64,000 nt of DNA from Radiobacillus deserti (lineage in GTDB: Bacteria; Bacillota; Bacilli; Bacillales; Amphibacillaceae). Made by a program: the position numbers and the translations under genes. The stretch spans positions 2,356,001 through 2,420,000 of the forward strand of contig NZ_CP041666.1 of NCBI RefSeq assembly GCF_007301515.1, written 5' to 3'. The notes beneath the pieces were generated by a model. That model had not been told where the DNA came from and made no database searches. It saw nothing but the letters and a program-made list of their open reading frames with translations. Position 1 is the first letter of the stretch. Each line of letters begins with the position of its first letter. This document shows, piece by piece, positions 50,251 through 59,260 of the stretch.

Positions 50251-52347
50251 ATGTCTCTTACTCAAAATATTGAGAATAAATTAGATAATCCTCTTTATTA
50301 CAATAACCGAGAATTAAGCTGGCTTGCTTTTAATGAACGGGTTCTAGAAGAGGCAATTGATGAACGAAATCCACTTCTAGAGCGGTTAAAGTTTTTAGCC
50401 ATTTTTTCTTCCAATTTAGATGAGTTTTTCATGGTTCGAGTTGCCGGTTTAAAGGATCAAGTGAAAGCGGGGTTTAATAAAACCGATAATAAGTCAGGAT
50501 TAACACCTAAGCAGCAGCTAAGAAAGATTGCAGAGAATAACCATGAATTGGTGAAAAGACAATATCAAATGTACCACACACTACAAACGGATTTGCGTGA
50601 GGAATCCATTTCTATTTTGCCTATGGAGTCTTTGACTGGCGAGGTGCTGTCAAAATTAGAAACCTACTTTGATGAACAAATATTTCCGGTTTTAACTCCA
50701 ATGGCTATTGATGCGTATCGTCCTTTTCCAATGCTACTTAATAAATCGATTAATATAGCGGTGGTTTTACAAGACAAGGTGTTTCTGGATGAAAAAGAAC
50801 CAAAGACAGCCATCGTCCAAGTACCGACATTGCTAGATCGATACATCCATATTGAAGGCTTTCAATATGTCCTGGTGGAGGATTTAATTTGTCACTTCAT
50901 CCACAAGTTTTTTGCAGGCTATCAGGTTCAATCTGTAACGGAGTTCCGAATTACTCGAAATGCGGATATGACCATTCATGAGGAAGGAGCCCGTGACCTT
51001 TTAAAAGAAATTGAAAAGGAATTAAAAAAACGAAAATGGGGTGCCGCTGTTCGACTAGAAGTTCGAGAAGAACGAGCAGACCCTGAAGTAGTACGCTTTC
51101 TTTTATCCGTACTTGAAATTCATGAAAACGATCTATACGAAATTAATGGCCCGCTAGATTTAACTTATTTGTTCCGCTTTTATGGAGATATCGAGAAGGA
51201 AAAAGATCATCTAGTCTACCCATCGTTGATGCCCCAGCCACCACAAGATTTAGGAAATGATGAGAACGTATTTACAGCAGCGAAAGAGCGTGACATTTTT
51301 TTACATCATCCTTATGAGTCCTTTGAGCCAATCATCGATCTTATTTCGGAAGCAGCAGATGATCCAGATGTTTTGGCAATCAAACAAACATTATACCGAG
51401 TAAGTGGAGATTCCCCAATTATTGCAGGATTAAAGAGAGCTGCTGAAAACGGAAAACAAGTGACCGTTCTCGTAGAATTAAAGGCTCGGTTTGACGAAGA
51501 GAAAAACGTTCAATGGGCAAAGGAACTGGAGAAAGCGGGTTGCCTCGTTATATACGGAATGAATTACTTAAAGACACACAGTAAAATTACGCTTGTTGTC
51601 AAGAAAACAAATGGTCATATTGAGCGATTTGTCCATTTAGGAACGGGTAACTATAATGACCAAACCGCTTCATTGTACACAGACATGGGCATTATCACGA
51701 CTAAGCGCAAATTCGGGATTGATGCAACGAACTTCTTTAATTATCTAAGTGGATATACGGAAAAACCTTACTACCATCATTTGTCCATGGCTCCTTTCGA
51801 TATTCGTAAAGATTTAATGGATTTGATTGATGAAGAAATCTACTACCAAAAAGCGCATGGAAATGGACGAATCATTGCTAAAATGAATTCCTTAACCGAT
51901 AAAGAGCTTATTATGAAATTATATGAGGCTTCTCAGTCGGGTGTTCAGATTGATTTAATTGTACGGGGTATCTGTTGTTTAAAACCAGGGATAAAGGGGA
52001 TTAGTGAAAACATACAAGTGATTAGTATTGTTGGACGCTTCCTAGAGCATAGTCGAATCTATTTCTTCCATCACAATGGAGAAGAAAAAATCTTCCTTTC
52101 TTCTGCTGACTTAATGACACGGAACATGGTGAAACGAGTTGAGTTAATGTTCCCAATTTATGAGAGCTCCATTAAGATCCGGATTAAGAAAGTGTTAGAG
52201 GTTATGCTGAATGATACGATGAAGGCAAGAATTCAAGCAAATGATGGAACTTATCATTATATTCTTCCAAAGCCAGAAGAAGAACCTAAAGAAAGTCAGC
52301 TTACTTTGTTCAATATGGCTTACCAATTGTTAGAGGATGAAGAGTAA
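50251..52347 (+). CDS. ppk: polyphosphate kinase 1
   Basis: 698 residues: N domain (YYNNRELSWLAFNERVLEEA near residue 17), head domain and two catalytic domains of phospholipase-D type fold. The autophosphorylated His is in YLKTHSKITLVV near residue 440, and the second His in RFLEHSRIYFFHH near 595. Makes polyphosphate from ATP. The start is ATG 50251 with AAAGG nine bases upstream; the ATG at 50242 abuts the site. The PhoP-like repeats suggest induction when phosphate is short. Confidence 0.95.
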   Translation: MSLTQNIENKLDNPLYYNNRELSWLAFNERVLEEAIDERNPLLERLKFLAIFSSNLDEFFMVRVAGLKDQVKAGFNKTDNKSGLTPKQQLRKIAENNHELVKRQYQMYHTLQTDLREESISILPMESLTGEVLSKLETYFDEQIFPVLTPMAIDAYRPFPMLLNKSINIAVVLQDKVFLDEKEPKTAIVQVPTLLDRYIHIEGFQYVLVEDLICHFIHKFFAGYQVQSVTEFRITRNADMTIHEEGARDLLKEIEKELKKRKWGAAVRLEVREERADPEVVRFLLSVLEIHENDLYEINGPLDLTYLFRFYGDIEKEKDHLVYPSLMPQPPQDLGNDENVFTAAKERDIFLHHPYESFEPIIDLISEAADDPDVLAIKQTLYRVSGDSPIIAGLKRAAENGKQVTVLVELKARFDEEKNVQWAKELEKAGCLVIYGMNYLKTHSKITLVVKKTNGHIERFVHLGTGNYNDQTASLYTDMGIITTKRKFGIDATNFFNYLSGYTEKPYYHHLSMAPFDIRKDLMDLIDEEIYYQKAHGNGRIIAKMNSLTDKELIMKLYEASQSGVQIDLIVRGICCLKPGIKGISENIQVISIVGRFLEHSRIYFFHHNGEEKIFLSSADLMTRNMVKRVELMFPIYESSIKIRIKKVLEVMLNDTMKARIQANDGTYHYILPKPEEEPKESQLTLFNMAYQLLEDEE

Positions 52348-52356
52348 GGAACACAT

Positions 52357-52392
52357 GGGAATGGGAATGGGAATGGGAATGGGAATGGGAAT
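52357..52392 (+). repeat. hexanucleotide tandem repeat (GGGAAT)6
   Basis: Six exact copies of GGGAAT followed by a degenerate GAGGAT, starting 10 bp after the ppk stop codon and before its terminator. Confidence 0.95.
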
Positions 52393-52425
52393 GAGGATGG
52401 AACAAAACACATGATAAGATGGACA

Positions 52426-52480
52426 AAATCCGAACCTTTATTCGTGATTCTTTCAAAAAATCGAATAAAGGTTCGGATTT
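52426..52480. terminator. bidirectional terminator after ppk
   Basis: Perfect 19-bp stem (52426-52444 with 52462-52480) and 17-nt loop; A and T tracts at both ends. Confidence 0.85.
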
Positions 52481-52601
52481 ATTATCACTATTTTATGCCC
52501 GCTAAGTCCAACGCTGCGGAAAGCGGTGTACTTCTCGCGAAGCGTCGCATTCTACACGATTAAGTTCAAGAGTAACAATCTTAGTTTTATTCCAGCTTCT
52601 T

Positions 52602-53504
52602 TTATGTCGATACACTTCCAACAGACGTTGTCTGCACGCCCTCATTTTCTACTTGCAATGGCAGCCAATCGAACTGTGGGAATTTTTCTTGCCACAGTTC
52701 TAAATGTTGTTCCACACGCTCCGGTTCCACGATGGCTATCATAGTCGGTCCAGCACCGGACAGAAATACCCCATATGCTTCGGTTTCTAAAAAGCTTTGA
52801 ATCATCTCATAATCTGGTACTAATCCTTTACGATAAGGTTGATGAAACAAATCTTTTTTCATCATTTTGCCTAAAAGCGGCCAATCCTTCATACAAATAG
52901 CTGCTACGCTCACATTGGCTACACTGCTCGCGTGGACGCTCCGCTCGTACGTGAATTCCTTTGGAAGAACTGCCCGAGCATCTTCTGTCTTTAGCTCATA
53001 ACTTGGGATTACCGCTAAAAAGGTTACACCTTCTACTGGGATTTTAATCCAGTTTACTTCTTGATCATAATGACCAATGACACATCCCCCCATAAGAGCT
53101 GGAGCTACATTATCTGGGTGGCCTTCAATGTCCGTCGCAACTTGAAGCTTTTCTTCCTCTGTTAAATGGAGACCCAAAATTTGATTTGCCAATTCAATAC
53201 CCGCTATGGTTGCTGTTGCACTACTTCCTAACCCGCGCGCTAACGGAATATCACTTGTCATTTCAACACGACATGCTGGAAGATAAGGATAGTGAAAACG
53301 ATCTGCTACTATTTTAGCAATCTGATACACTAAATTTTCTGTCCCCTCTGGAATACCTTGTAAACAATCAGATTTTGCAACAAACTTCCACTTATCTGCT
53401 GGTACTACAGATAAGTGCAAGTATAAATTTAAGGCAAGTCCAATAGAATCAAAGCCAGCACCTAGATTCGATGTACTTGCAGGCACTTTTATAGACCAGC
53501 TCAT
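52602..53504 (-). CDS. thrB: homoserine kinase
   Basis: 300 residues, GHMP kinase. The ATP loop is DIPLARGLGSSATATIAGI near residue 85; KVPASTSNLGAGFDSIGLAL at the N-terminus and VFLSGAGPTMIAI near 265 complete the family motifs. Phosphorylates homoserine. Its ATG overlaps the thrC stop (ATGA), so translation is coupled. The last gene of hom-thrC-thrB. Confidence 0.96.
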   Translation of the reverse strand: MSWSIKVPASTSNLGAGFDSIGLALNLYLHLSVVPADKWKFVAKSDCLQGIPEGTENLVYQIAKIVADRFHYPYLPACRVEMTSDIPLARGLGSSATATIAGIELANQILGLHLTEEEKLQVATDIEGHPDNVAPALMGGCVIGHYDQEVNWIKIPVEGVTFLAVIPSYELKTEDARAVLPKEFTYERSVHASSVANVSVAAICMKDWPLLGKMMKKDLFHQPYRKGLVPDYEMIQSFLETEAYGVFLSGAGPTMIAIVEPERVEQHLELWQEKFPQFDWLPLQVENEGVQTTSVGSVST

Positions 53505-54562
53505 ACGAGAACACTTTCCAATATCTTGTTAATCACCTGTTTCTCGTCATTTGGGAGAACACGTGGTTCAAAATTACTATAATCAATAGCAGTATTGGGA
53601 TCCTTTAATCCATTTCCTGTTAGTACTGTTACGATGGTAGATCCTTTTTCCACTTGGTTATGCTTAATGGCTTTCAGCAGTCCTGCAACCGAAGAACAGG
53701 ATGCTGGTTCAGCAAATATTCCTTCATTGGCTGCTAACCACTGATACGCTTCAATCATTTCTTCATCGGTAATCTCATCAATAGACCCTTTCGATTCATC
53801 TCGAGCTACTACAGCCTGTTGCCAACTAGCTGGATTCCCAATTCGTATTGCAGTTCCAACTGTTTCCGGATTTTCAAATACTTGATCATGGACGATTGCA
53901 GCCGCTCCACTCGCTTCATATCCCATCATCTTAGGAAGGGAAAACCCTTTTTTCTCATGGTATTCTTTAAATCCTTTCCAATAGGCTGTGATATTCCCTG
54001 CGTTCCCCACTGGAATAAATAGATAATCTGGTGCTTGACCTAGTGCATCACACACTTCAAACGCAGCCGTTTTTTGACCTTCTATCCGATACGGATTAAC
54101 AGAGTTTACTAACGTAACATGACCTGTTTCGGCCAGTTTTCGAACCATTTTTAAAGCATCGTCGAAGTTTCCTTCAATGGAAAAGATTTCAGCACCATGC
54201 ATGACAGCTTGTGCTAATTTCCCCTGTGCAATTTTTCCATCTGGAATTACAATAAAGCATTTTAATCCAGCTCGAGCAGCAAATGCTGCAGCAGATGCAG
54301 AAGTATTTCCTGTAGAAGCGCAAATGACTGCCTTCGCTCCCTCTTCTACTGCTTTGGCAATCGCCATTACCATACCTCGATCCTTAAAGGATCCGGTTGG
54401 ATTCGCTCCTTCTATTTTCGCATATACATGCAAACCATGCTGCTGCGAAAGCTTCTCTAATTTAATTAGTGGTGTATTTCCTTCTAGTAAACTAATTTTA
54501 GGTGTTTCCTCTGATATTGGTAATAACTCCTGGTATTCCTCTAAAAGTCCTTTCCAGGCCAT
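53501..54562 (-). CDS. thrC: threonine synthase
   Basis: 353 residues, PLP fold type II. The PLP lysine is in GANPTGSFKDRGM near residue 60, the phosphate-binding loop VPVGNAGNITAYW-type near 180 and STGNTSASAAAFAARAG near 85. Converts phosphohomoserine to threonine. GGGGAGGAA within the hom 3' end precedes the ATG by two bp from the hom stop. Confidence 0.96.
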   Translation of the reverse strand: MAWKGLLEEYQELLPISEETPKISLLEGNTPLIKLEKLSQQHGLHVYAKIEGANPTGSFKDRGMVMAIAKAVEEGAKAVICASTGNTSASAAAFAARAGLKCFIVIPDGKIAQGKLAQAVMHGAEIFSIEGNFDDALKMVRKLAETGHVTLVNSVNPYRIEGQKTAAFEVCDALGQAPDYLFIPVGNAGNITAYWKGFKEYHEKKGFSLPKMMGYEASGAAAIVHDQVFENPETVGTAIRIGNPASWQQAVVARDESKGSIDEITDEEMIEAYQWLAANEGIFAEPASCSSVAGLLKAIKHNQVEKGSTIVTVLTGNGLKDPNTAIDYSNFEPRVLPNDEKQVINKILESVLV

Positions 54563-54564
54563 TT

Positions 54565-55863
54565 TTATTCCTCCCCGTCTACTCGGTAGTAACTGATAAC
54601 TTTTTTTACAACGGATAAATCCATAATTTGTTCTAAACTTTTTCTTAATTGTTCCCTGCTAACACTATGAGTAACCATGACAATTTCAGCAGTCTGATTC
54701 TTATTACTAGGAAGTTGTAATATTTTCGCAAAGCTCACTTGTTCGCCTGTAAAAACATTGGTTAGCTTTTGGAAGGTACCAGCGGTATCGTCCACTTCCA
54801 TACGAATAAAAAATTTCATAAATTTTTCTTTATCTGTCTTTAGTTTCTTTTTATATTGTGGGATTACGTAAGCATGACCATTAATCCCTAATCGAACATT
54901 TTTAACAGCTTCCATCACGTCAGATACAATAGACGTTGCTGTTGGAAGACCGCCTGCACCCGGTCCGTAAAACATCGTTTCCCCAACTGCTTCACCATGT
55001 ACATACACCGCGTTGTACTCATTCTTAACTTGGGCAAGTGGATGTTCATTCGGAAGCAATGTGGGTTCAACACTCACTTCTACTTTCCCCTCGTCATTTA
55101 CTTCTGCAATCCCTATCAGCTTAATCGTATAACCTAGTTTTGCAGCAAAGGTTAAATCCTCTTGCGTAATCGAACGAATTCCTTTTACCTGAACGTCTGA
55201 TAGTTCAAGCGTTGTTTTAAATGCTAAATTCGCAAGCAGTGTCATTTTTCTAGCTGCATCCAACCCATCTACGTCAGAAGAGGGATCCGCTTCTGCATAC
55301 CCCAATTGTTGCGCTTCCTCTAACACCGGTCCAAAGGGTCGTTGTTCATCTGCCATTTTCGTTAATATAAAATTAGTCGTACCGTTAACAATTCCCATCA
55401 TTTTTTGTATTTTATCTGAAGCTAATCCGTCCGATAAAGCGCGTAAAATCGGAATACCACCCGCAACGCTCGCTTCATAAAACACATCCACTTCCTTATC
55501 CTTAGCTAATGGTAATAACTCTTGACCATAAAGCGCCATGACATCTTTGTTAGCCGTTACTATGTGTTTATGATGGAGAATCGCTTCTTTCATTAATTGA
55601 TACGTTTTTTCGATTCCGCCCATCACCTCAATAATAATATCAATATCCGGGTCCTGGATAATCGATTTAGGATCTGTCGTAAGTTCACTGCCAATTACAT
55701 TAATATCCCTTTTTTTATGAATATCACTAACAAGAATTTTTTTAATAGAAACTTCACAACCTAACTTGTATTTAATTTGATCACGGTGATCCTGAAGAAT
55801 ACGAACGACACCTGATCCGACCGTCCCTAACCCACATAACCCTATGTGTATTGTTTTCGTCAT
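54565..55863 (-). CDS. hom: homoserine dehydrogenase
   Basis: 432 residues: NAD(P) domain opening IHIGLCGLGTVGSGVVRIL, catalytic domain with the Lys in VVTANKDVMA-type segment near 108 and GIVNGTTNFILTKM near 172, then an ACT domain (about 355-430) for feedback by threonine. The start is ATG 55863. A strong promoter and a small palindrome lie just upstream, so the operon is controlled at initiation. Confidence 0.96.
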   Translation of the reverse strand: MTKTIHIGLCGLGTVGSGVVRILQDHRDQIKYKLGCEVSIKKILVSDIHKKRDINVIGSELTTDPKSIIQDPDIDIIIEVMGGIEKTYQLMKEAILHHKHIVTANKDVMALYGQELLPLAKDKEVDVFYEASVAGGIPILRALSDGLASDKIQKMMGIVNGTTNFILTKMADEQRPFGPVLEEAQQLGYAEADPSSDVDGLDAARKMTLLANLAFKTTLELSDVQVKGIRSITQEDLTFAAKLGYTIKLIGIAEVNDEGKVEVSVEPTLLPNEHPLAQVKNEYNAVYVHGEAVGETMFYGPGAGGLPTATSIVSDVMEAVKNVRLGINGHAYVIPQYKKKLKTDKEKFMKFFIRMEVDDTAGTFQKLTNVFTGEQVSFAKILQLPSNKNQTAEIVMVTHSVSREQLRKSLEQIMDLSVVKKVISYYRVDGEE

Positions 55864-55898
55864 ACCCCTCATCCCCTCGATGTTCTGTTCTTATAAAG

Positions 55899-55912
55899 TA
55901 AACACTTGTTTA
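55899..55912 (-). promoter_or_regulatory. palindromic operator candidate before hom
   Basis: TAAACA-CT-TGTTTA, a 6-2-6 perfect inverted repeat 12 bp past the -10, in the early transcribed region. A repressor such as the ThrR type could act here; the binding protein is not known from this sequence. Confidence 0.5.
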
Positions 55913-55924
55913 TCTATAGTGGAC

Positions 55925-55953
55925 ATTATACAGTTGCATTTCTACATTATCAA
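55925..55953 (-). promoter_or_regulatory. sigma-A promoter of hom-thrC-thrB
   Basis: TTGATA (55948-55953), 17 bp, TATAAT (55925-55930). Confidence 0.85.
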
Positions 55954-56080
55954 GACCAAATTTATGGTTCTTTTAATTTGAGTTTCTACAAAAAAAGAGA
56001 GCTTATTCCTTTGTATGGAACCACTCTCAAGTTTCAAACCATTTTTCACTTGTATATTAAATGTGAGCGATGTGCAAGAA

Positions 56081-56122
56081 AACAAAAGAGATGTAACTCA
56101 CTTCCGTTACATCTCTTTTGTT
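56081..56122 (-). terminator. terminator after the permease pair
   Basis: Seventeen-bp stem (56081-56097 with 56106-56122), 8-nt loop; overlaps the last base of the permease stop region. Tail on the minus strand is CTTGCACATC, so U-poor; function as terminator is likely from stem strength and position. Confidence 0.6.
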
Positions 56123-57036
56123 TAATCAATCGTTATACATTTTTTAATTCCATATTCAATGCCTATTAAAGAAAGGATAAATAGGACAAGAAAAATCAAC
56201 GGAATGCCAATTAACCAATGAACAGTTGTTTGTAATGTATAATAGTACATTCCGATTAATGATGCCCAATCGTAAGTAATCGGAAGTGGCGGATCACTAC
56301 CTCCATAAGCTATATTTGTTCCACCAAAATACAATTCAAACACACCTAAATGTGTCATGACTAGTATAGCTTGAATAGTAAGAGTGGTAAGCAAGGTAAG
56401 CATAGTTCCCTTCATATGAGGGATTAAGTGGTGACGAAAAATATGATAAGGACGTCCACCTAACACTCTGCTCGATATAACAAATTCTTTCTTTAGCAAC
56501 ACACTAGTTTCATTAGCTAATAAGATAGCAGCAGGCATTGCTAGTAAAATACCGATTACTAGTACTTCCACACTTATTCGATAACTAAGACTAGTAGGAA
56601 AACCACCCATGGGCTCTATAAGCAGTGGTCGTAAAAAAATGTATGCAATTAAGGAAGCTGGAATAAAGTACAAAAAAGAAATACTATTCTCTACAAATCT
56701 CGTTTTTCCTTTATAGCGAAATCCTAAAGGAATGCCAATAAGCATCGCTAATACAAAGCTAACCAACGCAATAGAAAGAGCGCCTAATATGGTGAATTTT
56801 GCTCCCTGTAATATGTAGTACACTAAATGGTTACCATTTAGGTCTGTCCCAAATATGGAATGGTCGAAAGGCGCAAGTGGTGGCCCAACTAATTTGTTTT
56901 GTTCATTATAAAAATATTCTGTTTTGGCCACATATGTATCGAAAAATATGCTATGGATAAAACTTGCAACCAATACTATAATGATGAAAGCTAGCCCTAA
57001 CACTAATGTAGGTTGTTTATACCACTTCTTTTTCAT
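56122..57036 (-). CDS. peptide-type ABC transporter permease (OppC/DppC-like)
   Basis: 304 residues, BPD_transp_1 fold. One helix near residue 11-33, a large external loop (about 35-75, with APFDHSIFGTDLNGNHL, the OppC signature HPFGTDxxGRD in altered form), then five to six helices. The EAA loop lies near VISSRVLGGRPYHIFRHHLIPHM. Couples to an ATPase not encoded here. Its ATG overlaps the stop of the other permease by 4 bp. Confidence 0.85.
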   Translation of the reverse strand: MKKKWYKQPTLVLGLAFIIIVLVASFIHSIFFDTYVAKTEYFYNEQNKLVGPPLAPFDHSIFGTDLNGNHLVYYILQGAKFTILGALSIALVSFVLAMLIGIPLGFRYKGKTRFVENSISFLYFIPASLIAYIFLRPLLIEPMGGFPTSLSYRISVEVLVIGILLAMPAAILLANETSVLLKKEFVISSRVLGGRPYHIFRHHLIPHMKGTMLTLLTTLTIQAILVMTHLGVFELYFGGTNIAYGGSDPPLPITYDWASLIGMYYYTLQTTVHWLIGIPLIFLVLFILSLIGIEYGIKKCITID

Positions 57037-57908
57037 AAGGATACCTCCTGGTTCGTTAGTCGATATAATACAAGCTCCATAAATTTCAACAAGAGGTAAA
57101 TCGGAACAAAAAATAAGATACCAGTGACGAAAAAGACAGGTGGCTGTGAATACGAAAACAGCAAGGATGTCATTCCTAGATTCTCAAACATATATTCGAT
57201 GATGAGCAGGTTGCTAATCATTAGACTAATCAAGTACTTTGATTGATAAGCAAGTCGAATCAGCATATTTCTTAGAATGTGCTTTAATAATATCCAGAAT
57301 CTTGTTAGTCCTTTACTTAGTGCAAGGTCAAAATAAGGTTCTTTCTTTTCCTCATCCATTAGTCGAAGCATGGATTGAAAGAAAAAGATAGTAGGTAGTA
57401 TTGATAATATAAGAGCAGGCAATAAAATAGCCTCGTCCGTACCAGCACCTGAAATATTCGCAAGTCTAGTACCAGTTTCCTGATAGAACCAAATTAATAA
57501 TAATTGGGAGATCACGACGTACATAACATCCGGGATGCTTTGTAATAAAGACGAAAAAGACAGACATAGTTCCTTCATTTTAGTAGGAGCATACCATAGA
57601 AGCGTCGCAGTTAATAAAGCAATACTAAAGGAGACAGCAAAGGCGATACCTAACACAGATGCAGAAGAAAAAAACGCTTTAAAAATATATGGAAATAAGT
57701 CTCTTTCTATCCCAGACACAGGGTTTGTATACACTAAAGCACCTGGCTGAAACATTTTTTCAATAACATTAGTAAGCACTTGTTTTCCTGGCCAAATTAA
57801 TCCATTAGCTGACATAAATAATGGAGAGATACTAACAACAAATATCCCAACAATTAATAATAAAGGCTTAGATAATTCATTAATGACATACATCCATTTT
57901 TGATTCAA
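57033..57908 (-). CDS. peptide-type ABC transporter permease (OppB/DppB-like)
   Basis: 291 residues, six membrane helices and an EAA-type loop (DLALSKGLTRFWILLKHILRN near residue 195). The first helix is at about 13-33 and an external loop of about 40 residues follows, as in OppB-type proteins but shorter and divergent. The start is TTG 57908 with GGAG upstream; an ATG frame nearby is out of register. No binding protein or ATPase gene is next to the pair, so substrate is unknown. Confidence 0.82.
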   Translation of the reverse strand: MNQKWMYVINELSKPLLLIVGIFVVSISPLFMSANGLIWPGKQVLTNVIEKMFQPGALVYTNPVSGIERDLFPYIFKAFFSSASVLGIAFAVSFSIALLTATLLWYAPTKMKELCLSFSSLLQSIPDVMYVVISQLLLIWFYQETGTRLANISGAGTDEAILLPALILSILPTIFFFQSMLRLMDEEKKEPYFDLALSKGLTRFWILLKHILRNMLIRLAYQSKYLISLMISNLLIIEYMFENLGMTSLLFSYSQPPVFFVTGILFFVPIYLLLKFMELVLYRLTNQEVSL

Positions 57909-58035
57909 TATACTCCATCCCCCGACACTATTAATCTATTTAACACGCATATTTTATCATTTAATTCAGAACCTGTAAAAAATTGGCTAAAAGCATCGCC
58001 TGCATAGATGGTAAGGAGTCATTAGTAGTGCAAAC

Positions 58036-58271
58036 GGGGCTGGGGCATAACGAAAAGGACAAGCCGAAAAGCCGAACAACAGCCTATACTAGCTCCGAAA
58101 ATATACGTAGACTCCAGCGGGAGGAAAGGCATCGGTGAGCCCCCACAGTGCGTCAGCACGAGGAGGCTCACCAGCCACCCGCGGAAAGCGGAGTATATTT
58201 CAGGAGCGGGGTATAGGCACTATTTATAATTGTTCGTTTTTTCATTGCTTCCTATACTTTTGTCTCAACCT
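58036..58271. repeat. nested inverted-repeat element, about 235 bp
   Basis: Arms pair in register: 58039-58051 (GGCTGGGGCATAA) with 58261-58271, 58073-58080 with 58229-58237, GCCTATAC (58082-58089) with GTATAGGC (58211-58218), and GGTGAGCC (58134-58141) with GGCTCACC (58165-58172). The middle is GC-rich against AT-rich surroundings. It fills the gap between two genes and ends one base before a stop codon. Confidence 0.7.
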
Positions 58272-58272
58272 T

Positions 58273-59241
58273 TTAGTAAGGAATTGGGGTAATCGCTTCT
58301 CTCCCTTGTAAAACGTTCGTTACGTTCTCTAAGCATAGTATGATCATTTCTTCCCTCGTCTCCTCACTTGCCGAACCAATATGTGGAAGACAAACTACTT
58401 GATTAAGGTTTAACAGTGGATGGTTTGGTTCCACGGGCTCGTGCTGGAAAACATCCAATCCTGCTCCCCGAATACTACCAGAGACTAGCGCATGATAAAG
58501 TGCTTGTTCATCCACCACAGCACCTCTTGACACATTAATAAAAATGGAAGACTGTTTCATTTGGCTAAACGCTTCTTCATTGAATAACCCGTTCGTTTCC
58601 TTAGTTAGTGGTGTCAGACAAACAACGAAATCCGATTCCTTTAGCAACTCTTCAAATGAACAGTACATAGCAGCTAATTCTCTCTCTGCCTGTTCTTTTC
58701 GCGTTCGATTGTGGTAAAGAATGTTCATACCAAAACCCTTTGCTCTTCTAGCAACTGCTTCTCCAATTCTCCCCATTCCTACTATGCCTATATTTTTTTG
58801 ATTCATCTCTGTTCCTGCCAGTAAAAAGGGGGACCATTGCTTCCACTTTCCTTCTCTAACAAATCGGTCTGCTTCGATTAATCTTCTACCAGTAGCTAGT
58901 AGCAACGCAAACGTTAAATCGGCCGTGGCATTCGTTAACACATCCGGTGTATTTGTTGCAACGATTCCTCTTTTTCTTATAGAGCTTAACTCAAAATTAT
59001 CATAACCCACCGCTAAATTAGCAATGACTTTTAGGTTTTTTGCTTGTTCCAATAGCTCCTCATCGATTTTATCAGAAAGCATCGTGATCATACCATCTGC
59101 ATGAGCAATCTCTTCTTTTAAAGTTTCAGCATCTACTGGCTGATCCTCGTATGTCCATGTTTTTATTTCAGCGATATTCTGGTAAGGTTTTAATAATTTT
59201 TCTGGTATCTGTCTTGTAATATACACATATGGCTTCCTCAA
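58273..59241 (-). CDS. yvcT: 2-hydroxyacid dehydrogenase, YvcT/GyaR-like
   Basis: 322 residues, D-isomer-specific 2-hydroxyacid dehydrogenase (glyoxylate/hydroxypyruvate/2-ketogluconate reductase type). NAD loop GIVGMGRIGEAVARR near residue 150, catalytic Arg in NVSRGAVVDEQ near 230, Glu in DVFQHEPVE near 265 and His in CLPHIGSAS near 282. The start is TTG 59241, nine bases from AAGGAG; the frame from 59271 begins upstream of that site. It follows yutH by 19 bp. Confidence 0.87.
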   Translation of the reverse strand: MRKPYVYITRQIPEKLLKPYQNIAEIKTWTYEDQPVDAETLKEEIAHADGMITMLSDKIDEELLEQAKNLKVIANLAVGYDNFELSSIRKRGIVATNTPDVLTNATADLTFALLLATGRRLIEADRFVREGKWKQWSPFLLAGTEMNQKNIGIVGMGRIGEAVARRAKGFGMNILYHNRTRKEQAERELAAMYCSFEELLKESDFVVCLTPLTKETNGLFNEEAFSQMKQSSIFINVSRGAVVDEQALYHALVSGSIRGAGLDVFQHEPVEPNHPLLNLNQVVCLPHIGSASEETREEMIILCLENVTNVLQGREAITPIPY

Positions 59242-59260
59242 ACATTCGTTCTCCTTTCCT

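Noticed and set aside
52348..52400. GGGAAT repeats as a C-terminal extension of Ppk
   Set aside because: A TAA stop precedes the repeats and the Ppk C-terminus is complete.
52500..52600. Partial copy of the 58-kb dispersed repeat (GCGGAAAGCGG-like)
   Set aside because: Only a stretch of about 11 bases is alike; too short to call.
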